Assembly (NCBI GenBank): GCA_037074615.1
Contig: CM073570.1
Span: 15,844,185-15,908,184, forward strand
DNA length: 64,000 nt
From: Leucaena leucocephala
Lineage: Eukaryota; Streptophyta; Magnoliopsida; Fabales; Fabaceae
Direction of reading: 5' to 3'
Part shown: in pieces, positions 1 to 17,149 of the stretch
How positions within the stretch are numbered: the stretch's first letter is position 1
Layout of the letters: each line of letters starts with the position of its first letter
The notes under the pieces: generated by a model
What the model was told of the DNA's origin: nothing
The model's input: the letters and a program-made list of their open reading frames with translations, nothing else
The model's database searches: none
Made by a program: the position numbers and the translations under genes

Positions 1-33
1 ACAGAAAACATGCATAGTGATCAGAAACTTCAC

Positions 34-1797
34 CTTTAGATAGATGTCTATGGCTCTATACATGCCATCTTCTGTTGGCCTTGATTTTTCAGGAATTAGT
101 TCTGCAAGACTGATGAACTTTGGAACCGGTAAATTACGGTCTGTGGCTATTTCTGCGAGATAGTTTTCCATTAATTTGCCAACTCGCTCCATATCAGTCT
201 GTGGAGGAGAAAAATACTCATTATCTGCACTGAAGACTGAGTCGTTCTTCGTCTCAGATTCAAGGTAATTCATCATGATTCTCTGCACAGTATTGACATC
301 GAACAACGTGTCCCCGGTGAAAGAATACGAAGGAATAAGAAGATCATCTAAAACAGCTTGTCCTAATTGCATAGCCATCCTCTTCTCCAAGTCAAGCCTG
401 CAAGCGACAGTGGTTTCAAGACATATTGCTGCTCTAAGCAGCATAGAAAGAAAGCTCACTGACATTGCATTCTTCTCCTTTGGCAAAAGACTCACTATTG
501 TCTCCAAAACAACCCTCTTCTCATGCTCTTGTCTTGGTTCAATCTTCTTCCTTCCCTTCCCAAATATTTCCTGTACCCAAAACAAAATGAAGAGGAAACA
601 AAAAAGAACTCAGGGTTCAGACCGTCATCATTTCATCCTGAGGAAAACCCTGATTCAATTTCTTCTCTCATAGATCATTCATTTTCAATCTAATCCTTCA
701 ATCATTGTTAACATTGCTTTCAAATTAACATATTAAAAGAAACATTGATGAAGATAGAAATTAAAAGCAGGGTTTTCCTCTAACATCGTATTCAGTCGGA
801 ACATTTTGAACAATTTTAGCGAGGGGTCTCACCAAACCTCGTAGGGATTTCTGAACATAGAGCATTAAAATAGGACCAAGTGCATACTGCTTAAATCCTC
901 TTGCCATCATTGCAATCAGAACTCTTTGGAAAATATCAATTCTGAGTACTGTAAGATCCTCAGCCCACCAGTAAACTATAGGTCTTTGGTGAGAAACTAG
1001 TCCCTCACTTCCACCATCACTACAAAACTGGTTTTCCTTGCAGGCTATGTAAGCTATGGTATCTATGCATCTGCTTACCACTTTTGCTTTCTCTGCTATA
1101 GGAAGGAGGCTCTCTGACACGTGTAAGATAGTTACAGCTCCAGCGAGGCTTTTAAGAGCCACTTCATTCAAATAAGCATCTGTTCTTACCACTAAGTTCC
1201 CAACTGAATAATCCTCTGTCATCTCCAGATACTCTGCTACGCAGCGAAGCATCGCTATGTTATCTATGGTTATTTCAAAGTTTATCCCATAGCAAAATTT
1301 AGCTGCCAGCTCAAATGCTTCTGCCCCACCAGGAACTTCATGGAGTTCTATGAGCGAAACATCAGCTTCACTGGATTCTGAGACCAGTTTCCGAATGTAT
1401 CCACACTTAGACACTAATGGAAACTGCAATTACAGCACAAGATAAATAAAATAATTCAATTTTATTGATGCTTACAGAGTAATAAGATTAAACAGTTAAT
1501 ACTCATAATATTGGTTTGTACCTTGTGCAATTGAAAAGAAGCTCCTCCAACTTCAACGGTAACATCACTGGGAATCTCCTGGGAAAAAATCCTATAACAA
1601 GTTCGAGATACGAGTCTCAGAAATTGTCGGTTAAAAACAAACATGTAAGTTGCAGGAGCAATTTTGAAGAAAGACTGAGAATTCGGAAACATATACCATT
1701 CACTTGTTCTCTTCATGGCGGAGGAAAGAAGCTGTTTTCTTTTCAGAGACACGTCACCAATATCAGTTGTACTTTTCTGATGATCACGATCCACCAT
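34..1797 (-). CDS. NPH3-domain BTB/POZ protein, At5g67385-like (3' end outside window)
   Basis: Member of the NPH3/RPT2-like family, plant BTB proteins that act as CUL3 ubiquitin-ligase substrate adaptors or plasma-membrane scaffolds in phototropin and auxin signalling. Minus-strand exons are 1797-1697, 1591-1522, 1423-833 and 570-34. All joins are GT-AG and in frame, and codon Trp34 is split by intron 1. The last exon ends at a donor at 33-32, so the gene continues past the left edge. The first 433 codons are present of roughly 600 expected. The N-terminus (KRKQLLSSAMKRTSEW) and the BTB segment (SDVTVEVGGASFQLHK, then FPLVSKCG) closely resemble Arabidopsis At5g67385 as I remember it. The NPH3 domain begins near WWAEDLTVLRIDIFQRVLIA. 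I chose the ATG at 1797 because it sits in GCCATGG and an in-frame stop lies just upstream. No frameshift is visible. The family call is firm; the exact substrate is unknown. Confidence 0.9.
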
Positions 1798-1925
1798 GGC
1801 AGAGATAGATTCCTCGCTCAACACAGTTTATCTACAGTACGGTTTGGTGGGGAAGTAGAAATGCTCGAGAAAAGGTTTGAGTGAGAAAGGCTCAAGGTCA
1901 TCTTTTGCAATTTAAATTTCCCTTA

Positions 1926-1937
1926 CGCATATATACA
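1926..1937 (-). promoter_or_regulatory. Candidate TATA box of the NPH3-family gene
   Basis: On the minus strand this reads TGTATATATGC. It lies about 130 bp upstream of the chosen ATG, a normal distance for a plant gene with a short 5' UTR. Position and motif are the only support. Confidence 0.35.
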
Positions 1938-4377
1938 GAGAAAAATGGATACTCTGCAAGTCTTCAAGAAAGTTCAAACTGGAACTCAGAAGAGAAGGAA
2001 TAATGGGGAATGACGAATGATGGAGCCTGAAGCTCAAGTCAATTTTCCTAGGAACGGTAATGGAAATAAATTATCATTATTGTTGGAGAATTACCAAAAT
2101 GGGGTCTGGCATGCTGTGCATGAGAAGGGAGCGGAAGAAGGAGTGGTAATTTGGAAAATAGAGGAAGGAGGGAGGGGTAAAAATGGAAGAGTGATGATGA
2201 AATGTGTGGTGTACGTGTGTTGAGAGAGATTACAGAGATGAGATTAGTGTTGGGAGTGGAAAGGACGAGCTTGATGGGCATCTATCTGAGTTTGTTTCCA
2301 CGTGGGAAGTACAAACTTGGCCATCCACAAGGCGAAAGCTCTCTTGTTCCCTTTTCTTGAATCCCTTTGTCGTTCATAATTGTATTATGTACTAAATATA
2401 ATTTATCATTTATTTTTAAAATATGTCAAATTTTTTCTGCCAAGGTTACATAATATTTTATTAAAAATAATCCTATCGAATACTAAATGTTAAAATATTT
2501 TAAAATGAAGAAATGTGATTTATTTAGAAAGTCATATCTTTATAAAGTAAAAAATTTATTTGAAGAATTGTATGGGGAGTTATATATCTAAAGGTTGTTA
2601 CTCTTCATTAAAAAAAATAACTATTACTTATTTAATTTATATTAATTTATTAATTGACATATGAGGTTTAATAAATCTACATATAAGGCTTGTTATAAAT
2701 ATAAATATATAGTTATGACTCTCTAATTAAAGATGTGTTATTTTAAGAGATACCACTTCAAGGTATCTCTCTAAAATTTATAAATACTTTATCACCAACT
2801 CTCATTTAGGATAGATATTTGAGGGGGAAAAAAATAATAAGATAAAATTTATTATTTTTATCTTTAAGTACATAAAAAGATAGAGTCAAATTATTATTTT
2901 ATAAAAACCCTTGACTTGAGATTGCAAACTAAACTCAAAGATCTTCATTATATCTGGTAGAATAATCGTCAACCAACCTAACTTGCACTTTATAAAATAA
3001 AAATAGGTGAGGGTGAATTAAACTTAAAAGACCAACGTGGTCCAACTCCCAAAACTATTTTCTCATCTAAGCCGAGTTGGAAAAACTTCCGGCCGGACCG
3101 TCCAGTTCGATCCCGCTCTTTAAACATTGCATGCAAGTGTCTCTATATTTATACTTAATATTTATATTTATTTATGTAAATTATAATTTTTATAAATTAT
3201 TATCTAAATAAATAATTTTTAAATATTTTGATTTTTAAATTAGAATATGAATTTGGTTAATATGGTTATTTGCATGTTTATGATAGTTTTTATTCTTATA
3301 TTTATTTAAATTATAATTTCTATGAACTATTGTATGAATAATTGAATTTTTAAATTAGAATATAAATTTATTACTAAATACTCATTTACATGTTTTTTCT
3401 ACCTGATTTTTCATCACTTTAAACTAGCTAAATATAAAATTTTCTATCAAATCATTTTCTTGTTCATGCTAAACAAGCAATCACTTATTCATTCTATTAT
3501 CTTCCTCTCCATTACATTCTTTTCGGTTCCAACCTTTTTTGTGAACCAAACAGGCCTAACATGTGAACTTGAGTTGATAAATAGATCAAGAGGAGTGGTG
3601 GGCATGTGCGCATGACAACCTGCCATTAGAAGCAAACTTAAATGGTGATTAGAGCTGAGATGAGATACGATGGGGCTGATAATAATTTATTAATATTATT
3701 ATTTATTTTATTTAAATATTACTATAAAATAGGAGTTAAGCTCACTTTTTAAAAAATTATTAATATTTTTATTTATTTTATTTAAATATTATTTTGAATA
3801 CTCTTATTATCAAATAATAATAAAAAATTATTTATTTACTAATGTGTGTTAATATATTATAATTTATTAATATTATATTAATATTTATTTAAATTTATAG
3901 TTGTAAAATTTAAATTTTTTTATAAAAAATAATTTTTTTAAAGTATAACATTAATAATTTTTTTAATTATATTAATATGATATTAAGAATTTTTTATTAA
4001 TATTTAAAATTTTAAAAATATTTTTTTAAAAATATTAAAAAATATAGCGAGCTAGCTCATCGCTTAAATGGAAAGGGTTTAGACTGGCATTTAACCAACC
4101 TATTTTATGGCTAGTTGCACAGCCCACCCCCATTTAACTTGTGAGTTGTGACGAGCTAACTTGCAACCCTCAACTAACCTATGTTCTCTCTTCTAATAAT
4201 AATTTCTTAAAGTGATATGAATAAAAACAATTACAATCACAAATATAAGTAATATATATTTTTATATGGGTCAATTACAATCACAAAGGCTTACATCTAC
4301 ACTCTTTTTCATAGAAAGAGAACACATGCATCTTCCACATCTACATATATTATGAAATTCAAACTTGGCACTTCTTA
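1938..4377. other. AT-rich intergenic spacer without a recognised gene
   Basis: This is the 5' flank of the NPH3-family gene followed by increasingly AT-rich DNA. Short open frames at 2017-2395 are not supported by any domain. From about 3660 to 4050 the sequence is almost pure A/T. The flanks of that stretch (about 3600-3680 and 4050-4180) are less AT-rich and contain GAGCTAGCTCATCG, so this could be an old transposon, but I could not define its ends. Confidence 0.5.
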
Positions 4378-5325
4378 ATTAGCTTAAAAAATAATTTTAA
4401 ATAAAATAAATATTTAGATAATTATTATCAGAATAAATTTTATGATTAGTAAATTATAAAAAAATATAAGGTAAAAAAATGTAAATAAATAATAATTATT
4501 ACTGTTCATCATCATGACGACAGAGTAAAGACAGAGGATAAGCGACGATGATGAAGGCAACCCTAGATTTGGATGACTATGACGAGCATAGATAGAGACG
4601 TCAAGATGGTAGAGTGGAGGAGAAGTGGCAATGGTAGAGGAAAACCCATATTTGGACGACGATGACAATGAGCACAAATAGAGGCGACATGAAGGTAGAG
4701 AGAAGGAGCTGTGACAACAGTATAGGCGACCCCAGATCTAGATGAGGAGGAGGATCACAGACAAAGGCTACAACGATGGAAAGTGGAGAACTAACAACAA
4801 CAGAGGCGACCCCATATCTAGACAATGACGATGAGCACAAACAGAGGCGATGATGAGCATAAACGGAGGCAACAAGAGGGTAGAGTAGAGGAGAAGCGAC
4901 GATGGTGGAGGTGACCCCAGATCTAGACGACGATACGAGCATAGGCAGAGGCTACAATGACAGCAGAGGAGAAGCAGCAACAACAAAGATGACCCTAGAT
5001 CTAGACAACAACGAGCACAAACAGAGGCTATGGATGGAGAAAGTGAAAAGACACAGAGGCAAAGAAGAAGAAGTATATGAGAAGAAGATGGAGAAAATAA
5101 GAGAGAGTATAAGAAAAAATAAAAATAAAATAGCAATTGAATAACCTATAAATTTTTTTCTTTACCCATAAATTATTTCTAAAAATTTATCTAAATTATA
5201 ATTTAGTCCATAAATCTTTTAGATATTTAAAAATTGTTTGTCTAACTCTTAATCCAAATTAAAGTTTTGGCTAATTTTTTTTTGAAATTTTCTTCAGAGT
5301 AAACCGAACACACACGATATCATGT
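4378..5325 (+). mobile_element. Tourist-like MITE family copy A with GA-rich minisatellite core
   Basis: The left arm (about 4378-4510) and right arm (about 5085-5325) align with copy B at 17800-18575, including the shared string TTACTGTTCATCATC or its variant. The right arm carries the module AATAGCAATTGAATAACCTATAAA and ends near CGAACACACAC. The core (about 4510-5080) consists of degenerate repeats rich in GACGATGAGCACAGAGGCGA-like text, including several GACCCTAGATCTAGA variants. Long Leu/Ser-rich open frames on the minus strand here are by-products of this repeat. No transposase is visible. Confidence 0.6.
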
Positions 5326-5679
5326 CATAATTGAAAAACTCCAGCATATACACGTCTATCAAAAAAGAAGAGAAAAACAAAAAACAGATTCCAAAAGTAA
5401 ATTCACCCAAATAAGACGAATAAAATAATTAGCCTCAATAGTGAACAATTAAATATCATATATAATTCAATTTTTTCTAATTATAATATGGAGAAAATTA
5501 CCCAACCTTAGTAAAAGAATTGGATTCCGTTTAGAGGAGTGAAGTTACGCCAAAAGTCGGAGGAGACAAGCATGTTTGCCTACTATATAGGCAAGTACTT
5601 GTAGATGATTGAAATGTCAAAGCTCAAAATGGCCCAGTTGTGTGCAAAATAATTTCCTCAGACATGTGATATGGTGGCT

Positions 5680-5885
5680 CTTTTTTTTATTTATTTATTT
5701 AATTTATTAAAATTTTATTTTAATTATATCTAAATCTAACTTATATAACGCATTTAATTATAAGAAGTGTGTCTCTTAATAATTTTTTTTATATATATTA
5801 AGATTCAAACTCGATATCTCATTTAAATAATACTGAATCATTTATTATTTAAATTAATGTTATAATAACTCTTAAATATATATGA
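5680..5885 (-). repeat. SINE-like family 1, copy a
   Basis: This diverged copy shares the body seen at 62410-62615 and 63725-63925: a segment like ATTAAGATTCAAACTCGATA, then ATCTCATTTAAATAATA. It starts on the plus strand with a T-rich run, which is the A-rich tail of a minus-strand insertion. Identity to the other copies looks moderate, so the boundaries are approximate. Confidence 0.5.
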
Positions 5886-6195
5886 TTGCCCTCTTTCTCT
5901 TGGACCATATGACCAAAGCATTGCTCCCGTGTTTAGGCACTTATTCATTGTTCGAGAATGATATTATTATGTAGAGAATTTAGAAAAAAAACAAGAAGAA
6001 GGGACCCTGAAGAGACTGTTTGTCCTCCGGGGCACATGGGTTTTGCTATCTAGTGTTTTACTTATTTTGAAACAAAAAAGGTATTATTATTTTGTTTGTC
6101 GAAGTTTGAGGAAAGAATAAAAGGACACATTGTTACCGCGTCAAGAATTAGATCTGGATATACTTTTAGTTGTCCCTTGAAAGAGTTGAGCCTAC

Positions 6196-7003
6196 TTGCT
6201 CCTTAAGGGTGTACATGGGCAGGGTTGGGCAGGGTAGTCCCCCTGCCCGGTGCCTTGTCCAAAAAATACATGGGCTGCATTTTGCAGCCCGATGCCCGGC
6301 CCTGCCTGATAAAAGCCCTAACAATTTTGGGCAGGGCATGAGCGGGCTGGGCATGGGCGGGCTGGGTATGCCCAAGTCGTGATGTTATGCTCACGTTGTG
6401 AAAAAAATTTGTAATTATGAATTTCTAAAATAATACCATATTCATGTGTCTTTAAGAGTTAAATAATATCTATAATTCACTAAGAATAAGAGAACAAAGA
6501 TAATAATTAAAATCTTGAAATCTATTGCATATAAAAAAATAAGCGTTGAAATCTAAGTAATTTGTAATTATAACTTTGTATCAATCTTCCTAATATTGAT
6601 AAAGATAAAGCATCTAAAAAATAAAATAAATAATTATAATTTGTAATGTAATCATATGATAATTAACAAAGTTAAAAAAAAGAAAAAATTAGTATAGTTA
6701 TAGATATTAAAAGATACAACTTACCTACTTATATTTCTAAAATTACCTTATATTCACCAGTAGCTATCATATTCTCCTTTTTAAGATAGAGAAAAATAAA
6801 AAAATAAAAGAAGAGGTGCTCATGGGCAAGGCAGGACAGGGCAGCCCCTATGCCCGGTACCCAGCCCAAAAAATGCATGGGCTGTATTTTGCAGCCCGAT
6901 GCCTGGCCTTACCTGGTAAAAATCGGGCTGGGCAGGGCATTTTTCTTACGGGCTGGGCAGAGCATAGTGGGCCATGGACATTATGCACAGCCCTATTGCT
7001 CCA
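6196..7003. mobile_element. Non-autonomous hAT-type element with 8-bp target duplication
   Basis: The element spans 6204-6995 (792 bp). It starts TAAGGGTGTAC and ends GTGCATAATGTCC-like on the reverse strand, with reverse end TAGGGCTGTGC, matching the usual hAT end TAGGGGTGTGCA. Flanks TTGCTCCT (6196-6203) and TTGCTCCA (6996-7003) match at 7 of 8 bases, the duplication length expected for hAT. Two GC-rich arms of about 170 bp (6204-6375 and 6820-6995) are direct copies of each other, each carrying the palindrome-like GGGCTGCATTTTGCAGCCC or a variant. The centre is AT-rich. There is no transposase, so it would have to be moved in trans. Confidence 0.8.
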
Positions 7004-7493
7004 GTCCCGTGCCTAACCATTGCTACTTTCTTTTTTAATCCCACTCAATAATTTAGACATTTAGTCACACAATAATTAATAATAACCTTTTTTTTTCAAA
7101 ATATTAGGTACATATTATATTAGTTATTATTTATTATTGCCTAACTTTTCCATTACAATATCATCTCATTTGTCACTTATTAATGAATGAGGATAAGGTA
7201 ATCATTTTATAATTGGAATATCTTTCTTTAAGATCCTATTGTTAATGATTTGATAATTTTATAAGATTTTATAGAGATAAATTATCTTATGTGGGACCTG
7301 TATGAGATTCTTTTTTTCCTTCATTATACTAACCCAAGTATTTTTATATTAGAGATAATAATATTCAATGAACTATTATAAGTATCTCCCATAATGAAAA
7401 TTTGCACATTATCTCTTCACACTACGAGAAACTAATTCCTTTCACTAAACTTAATCTTAACTATTACTAGGGCTTATGTTTTGTAGGACTTAA

Positions 7494-7720
7494 ACTTTTT
7501 TTTTTATAAAATTTTTTGAAAAAGGGTTAGGTTTACCCGCAACTCAAAGGTAGAACGAAATCTCATTTACTCTTAGGTAATATCAATGTCAGGTAGGGTG
7601 AACCATTATTACCCTCAGGCGTAAACCTATATACTTAGAAGCTAGAATATCTCCTCAAATATTTTGATTAAAACTATAATAAAATAACACTCTATAGGGA
7701 TCAAACTTATTTACACTTGT
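7494..7720 (-). repeat. SINE-like family 2, copy a
   Basis: It begins with a run of nine T on the plus strand (the tail of a minus-strand insertion). The body includes CAACTCAAAGGTAGAACGAA and TAAACCTATATACTTAGAAG. The same order of blocks occurs at 30455-30745, 32105-32335, 53260-53400 and 56155-56370. Confidence 0.55.
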
Positions 7721-8530
7721 GGGTAAAAAACTTTTGGATTAGCTTCTTTTTTTTCCATCCTTTTTAAAAAAAATTATAAAAAAAATCTCATGATCTTAGT
7801 TTAAAAGATGGGCCTAATTAAAGGAGCCCTGGTATATGTTTTTCTTATATTTGCACATGTTATGTTTCGGACTTCACTGACCATTTAGGCCCAAATTCTG
7901 AGCATTTTGGCCCAAATGCATTACATAACTGATGACAAAATTACCGAGTATAGGATACCGGATGCTCCAAGTTAAAACAAAATATGGGTAGGAATGGCAC
8001 GTGTGTTTGGTCCTCCCGCAAGTTGTTTTTCCAAGGCCAATCATTTTTAGCCACGTCATGAGATTCTTTAAAAGCAGACGGGCGGATGTGGGCCATCCCG
8101 GCCCCCTCAAGCAGAATCTCCCATTTGGGATTTTTTTTTTCAAAAGTATATTTAAAATTAAAAAATTTGAAAAATTTAAATCAACACTAACACAAAATTT
8201 ATAATTAATTAAATATAAAATAACTTCACCCATTAAAAATAAGTAGTATAATTCTTTAATTGTTTACAATAGATCAATGTTCTCTACTTTTTCACGTTAC
8301 CAAAAAGGTTTGAACGAACACCGTATCTAATGCAGCTTTATCAGTCTGGTGGAAGAGTCGAGTGAGCATGACATGGGCACAGGAAATGTGCGCATAAACC
8401 AGCTCTCTATTATTCCTCCGCTACTCCCTAGCGGACGCTCCCTAAAGACTGATACCATCGCCGCCACCACCGTCGTCGTCGAGCGCTGCACCATCCAATC
8501 TCCGTCAATTCTAGATCTCGGATTATAGCC
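7721..8530. other. Spacer and 5' flank of the CK2 alpha gene
   Basis: No gene is supported here. The minus-strand open frame at 7874-8233 has no recognisable domain. The last 200 bp before the CK2 start become richer in G/C (CCGCCACCACCGTCGTCGTC near 8460-8480), typical of a plant 5' leader. I see no clear TATA box. Confidence 0.45.
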
Positions 8531-13499
<4,969 letters not shown>

Positions 13500-14295
13500 C
13501 TTGGCCATATTTGAATTCATAAACTGGAGTTGATATGTGGATTCATAATCTGAGTTTAGATATATATGGGATTGTAATATAATATACATTGACATTTTGG
13601 TTTGCCAATGTTAAAAATGCTTTCGTGTAATAAGACACTTGTACCATTCTTCATTCGAGTAATTAGATATTTTCGAGGGGTGGAAGTTGATGTATCCTAT
13701 CTCCTTCCTTATAAGAATAATTTCCCTCGATGTGTCATTTCCTGAGGTTATGCTAGATATAATACATATTTGTTTAAAGGGTACCGAGATTTTCTGCAAA
13801 CTTTATCTTTGTAGTTATTAATTACAACAAATTTCTTGCTCCACTAAAGATTAACTGACTTGCATTGTTGGTAATTTCGGTAAATAGCAAGCGTCTTCAA
13901 ATAGGGCCATTCATAACCGAAACAGGACTTGTATGCGTGGTCCTTTTATAATCAAGTGGAGCATTATTATTAGTTTACAAACCTATTAAATACAATTACC
14001 ATACTTAAAATTATTTATTTTATTCTCCCAATTTTTGCGTGAGTCGTGAAACATTGGTGCACACAAAGAATGGAGACGTGAGACTAAAATAACGTTTCTG
14101 ATTCAGGCATGGGATAAATCAGAACAACAGTATAATTAAGAAGTATTTCAAGGTTTCTTTCACTTTATCGTCAGGCACCTACACAGAATACAAATTAACT
14201 CAATACAAACAGAACTTAGGAAACAAATATATGCAGATTGCAGAAAAGGCCACCGGGTTATCAAAGGGGTCTCCACATACTCTCCCCCAAATAGT
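13500..14295. other. Convergent spacer between CK2 alpha and the zinc-finger gene
   Basis: The two neighbouring genes point toward each other, so this stretch should hold both 3' UTRs. No coding region or repeat is supported in it. Confidence 0.5.
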
Positions 14296-15485
14296 TCAAT
14301 TTTTAAGATGAGGAAAACAAGCATATAAATCAGATTTAGGGTGCTTGGCCTCAGCATGCTCCTTGCACTTCACCTCCGATGTGGTGCACATAAATGTTTG
14401 CATGCACACCTTGCACTGCAATCATAATCACAATTGTTACACTGTGATCAAATGTTCAATATGAAAAAAGATTCTAAATTTCCTGCATTCATTTGAATAA
14501 ATGTCTTATAAAATGTGTTGATTTCAACAGCGGCATCCTGTGCTGCTGTTTTCCTCTGTCACTAGTGTTGTTTCCCTCACATTTCCTTTTACATACTCAT
14601 AAGAGTACAAAGAAATATATCATATCAAAAACACAATCCCTTGTTTGGAGGGTTAAAATCACAAGTATCCTCAAAACTCATAAGGAAAGAGAAGGGAAAA
14701 TGGATGTGTTTGAGAAAGTCATTTAGGACAGGATAAGGTAGTTGGTATGCATAATAAGGCAAACAAGATCCCCTCTAAACTCAGAATTTCAGCAAAAAAA
14801 AGCAAATACTTAATAAACACTTGCATTTTAGGCATGTATTCACAGAACGAACACTGCAGACCTATAAAGGCATTTACGGCAAAGCAAATTTTACCATACA
14901 TAATGAATTGAAGCATTAGGCTGTTTCGGTAATATCAGACAGGCCCGATAAGCAGAAAATAGGGTTTTACTTTCCCATACCAGCCATGACAATATTAATT
15001 ATCTATGTTCATTATTGTTCAGAGTTCTGTTTACAAGGAGAAAAATGAAAGTAAAGGACACAGTTCTGCCTTCCGTCTTTAGGGTATAAACTATAAACAC
15101 CAAATTACCTGGATATTCATTGCTTTCTTGTTTGTCTCCAGCTGGCTTCCTACGCGTCAGAATCAAATTATTAAAAGTAAGAAGTAAAACCATAAGATAT
15201 TGTTCATGTAGTCTCATTCGAATTTCAATTTCATAATACAGAGATAAGATTTCGCATATTTTCGAACAAAAGGGGCTGAAATAAACTATCTTTTTAATTG
15301 GCTTATTAAATTTAATTTTTTATTCGGCTTCTAATCTTCTAGCGTAAATTCCCAGCAACCAAACAGAACAAGATTGAAAACTATAGAATTCGGGAGGGAG
15401 ATGAAAGATCACCTTTAGCAGCCTTCGTCTTCTCCATGTTCTTCTCACGAGCCATCTTTGCCTTTTGCCCGTTGCCTCCTCCCAT
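14296..15485 (-). CDS. At2g23090-like small protein (SERF-type N-terminus, zinc finger)
   Basis: Three minus-strand exons, 15485-15413, 15149-15109 and 14415-14296, join in frame to a 77-residue protein. The start MGGGNGQKAKMAREKNMEK resembles the 4F5/SERF-like N-terminus. The last exon carries CKVCMQTFMCTTSEVKCKEH followed by AEAKHPK, a C-x2-C ... H-x4-H zinc finger, and ends ACFPHLKN. This matches Arabidopsis At2g23090 almost residue for residue as I remember it. The family is widespread in plants and its molecular role is not established; a nucleic-acid or protein-binding role is inference. The exons are too short to stand out as open frames, so an automatic screen could miss the gene. Confidence 0.9.
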
Positions 15486-15590
15486 GTCTTGAAGCACAGG
15501 ATCGGACCCTGAAAACCCTAACCAGTCAAAATCAATGATAGGAAAGGGTATTGAATCCGAAAGGAGAAACTGAATGGGGAAGCAAGTTGG

Positions 15591-15600
15591 GATATATAGC
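15591..15600 (-). promoter_or_regulatory. Candidate TATA box of the At2g23090-like gene
   Basis: Minus-strand GCTATATATC lies about 105 bp upstream of the ATG. Telomere-box-like text (AACCCTAA on the plus strand near 15514 and 15607) flanks it, a motif often seen in promoters of housekeeping plant genes. Motif and position only. Confidence 0.4.
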
Positions 15601-15619
15601 TAATGGCGCAACCCTAATG

Positions 15620-17140
15620 ATTCTTAGCTTCCGTTTTTTCCCCTGGAAATATATTTTAGAATTTTAAATAAAAAAGTTTTTATTATAAAATTTTCAGTTC
15701 GAAATATATTTTTTGGTTGAAGATCGAAACCTTTAATCCTTGTTTATTGATAACCAATTTAGATCTCCTAATTTGCAATTTCCTTGATTCGTATCAATTT
15801 TAATTTATAATGATTAGATTGATCTCAGTTGTTATTGTCATATTTTCTTCTTAAATTAGAGGATGCAATATTTATCTATTTTATTTATATTATATATTTT
15901 TTAGGATCCTATTTATATTGTATTTTTGAATCGTTAATTTTTCTTGCTAAACGAGGGATACGATATTTATTTCTTTTCTATTTTTATTTAATTACATATA
16001 TATATAAATGATTAATCTGAACTATTAGATTGATCTAACAATTAAAGATAATAATTAAGATAAATTAAGAAAATTGCAAATTGAAAGGCCCAAATTCTAG
16101 TACTTACCAGTTACCACTTAAATTAATCTCAAATGACAATTTTAAAAATAATGTCAATTTCTTTTAGTCTAACCATTTTTAATTTAAATTATGAATTATA
16201 TTTTTTATTTTAAGGTTTTTATAATGAATTATAGAGTTTTATGTTTTTTAGCAAAAGTAATCGGTACAAATAAAATCGCCTATACTACCATGTGTGAAAT
16301 TACTAGTTTACTTGTTTTTGGACAACTAGCAAGACTTCCACATACTGATGATGCCCATTAGGATGGAAACCGATTCATTGTTTTCAAAATACCATCTTAA
16401 TAACATATGCCACATAACATAGAAGTACTGAAATTAAAAAAGATTTGGAAACAGTTCCAAATACCAAAAATTAAGAGAGTGGCCAATACAAGTTCGGTCC
16501 TAATACTTTAATATACAATATTAAACCAGCCAAAATAAAACCCCCTATACTCCCAACCAGCAAGCTCCTAAGACCTCCTCTGTGCCAATGACATCATTGC
16601 TTTCCTAAAAGGAAGCAATCCTTTGAAATTTGGGTTCCAAAAAACCCTTGTTGCAGAACAGAACTTACATACGCTCACCTTACCCATTGAATAAAACTGT
16701 CATGAAGAAGAAATTAGCAAGGAAAATTATTGTTCATACAAGAAATGGACTTTTCTAGAATCAGAATACATCTCACCTTCTACTTCCTTCACCAGACCAA
16801 ACTGAACTGCCACCAAGAGTGGGCTCAAAAGTTCCTTACAGGGTGTAATTCCTTCCATGCTTGCTTTGCAGTTTCACCTCAGTACTGTGACACTGATCCT
16901 CCTCTCACTAATAACACACAAGTCATTAATAATTTAACATATGAAATTTGAATGGACAAATTTTGAAAGACATGGAAATTCATGACAAAAAGAAGACTCA
17001 ACTATCTGTTTTAAACCGCAAAGCGAAGCTCACGAGTCAAGATCCCATTCACAAGTACTCATGAAAGCTTCTCAACAGTGAACAAATTTCCAAACAGATC
17101 AACCACTCCATAGAAGATAAATATAGGATTAGAGTGTTTT
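15620..17140. other. Intergenic spacer, no gene recognised
   Basis: AT-rich up to about 16300, then more mixed in composition. Short open frames (15829-16011, 16730-16951) have no recognisable content. The right part could be transcribed 3' flank of the OB-fold fragment on the minus strand, but nothing proves this. Confidence 0.4.
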
Positions 17141-17149
17141 TAAAATATG

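Noticed and set aside
4414..5144. Overlapping Leu/Ser-rich open frames on the minus strand and a charged frame on the plus strand
   Set aside because: They arise from the GA-rich minisatellite core of MITE copy A; the same text occurs in copy B without conserved frames.
6166..6394. Pro/Gly-rich open frames on both strands, also at 6816-7038
   Set aside because: They are translations of the GC-rich arms of the hAT element, with no start context or domain.
7874..8233. Minus-strand open frame of 119 codons upstream of CK2 alpha
   Set aside because: No recognisable domain, AT-rich ends, no conservation I can recall; probably chance.
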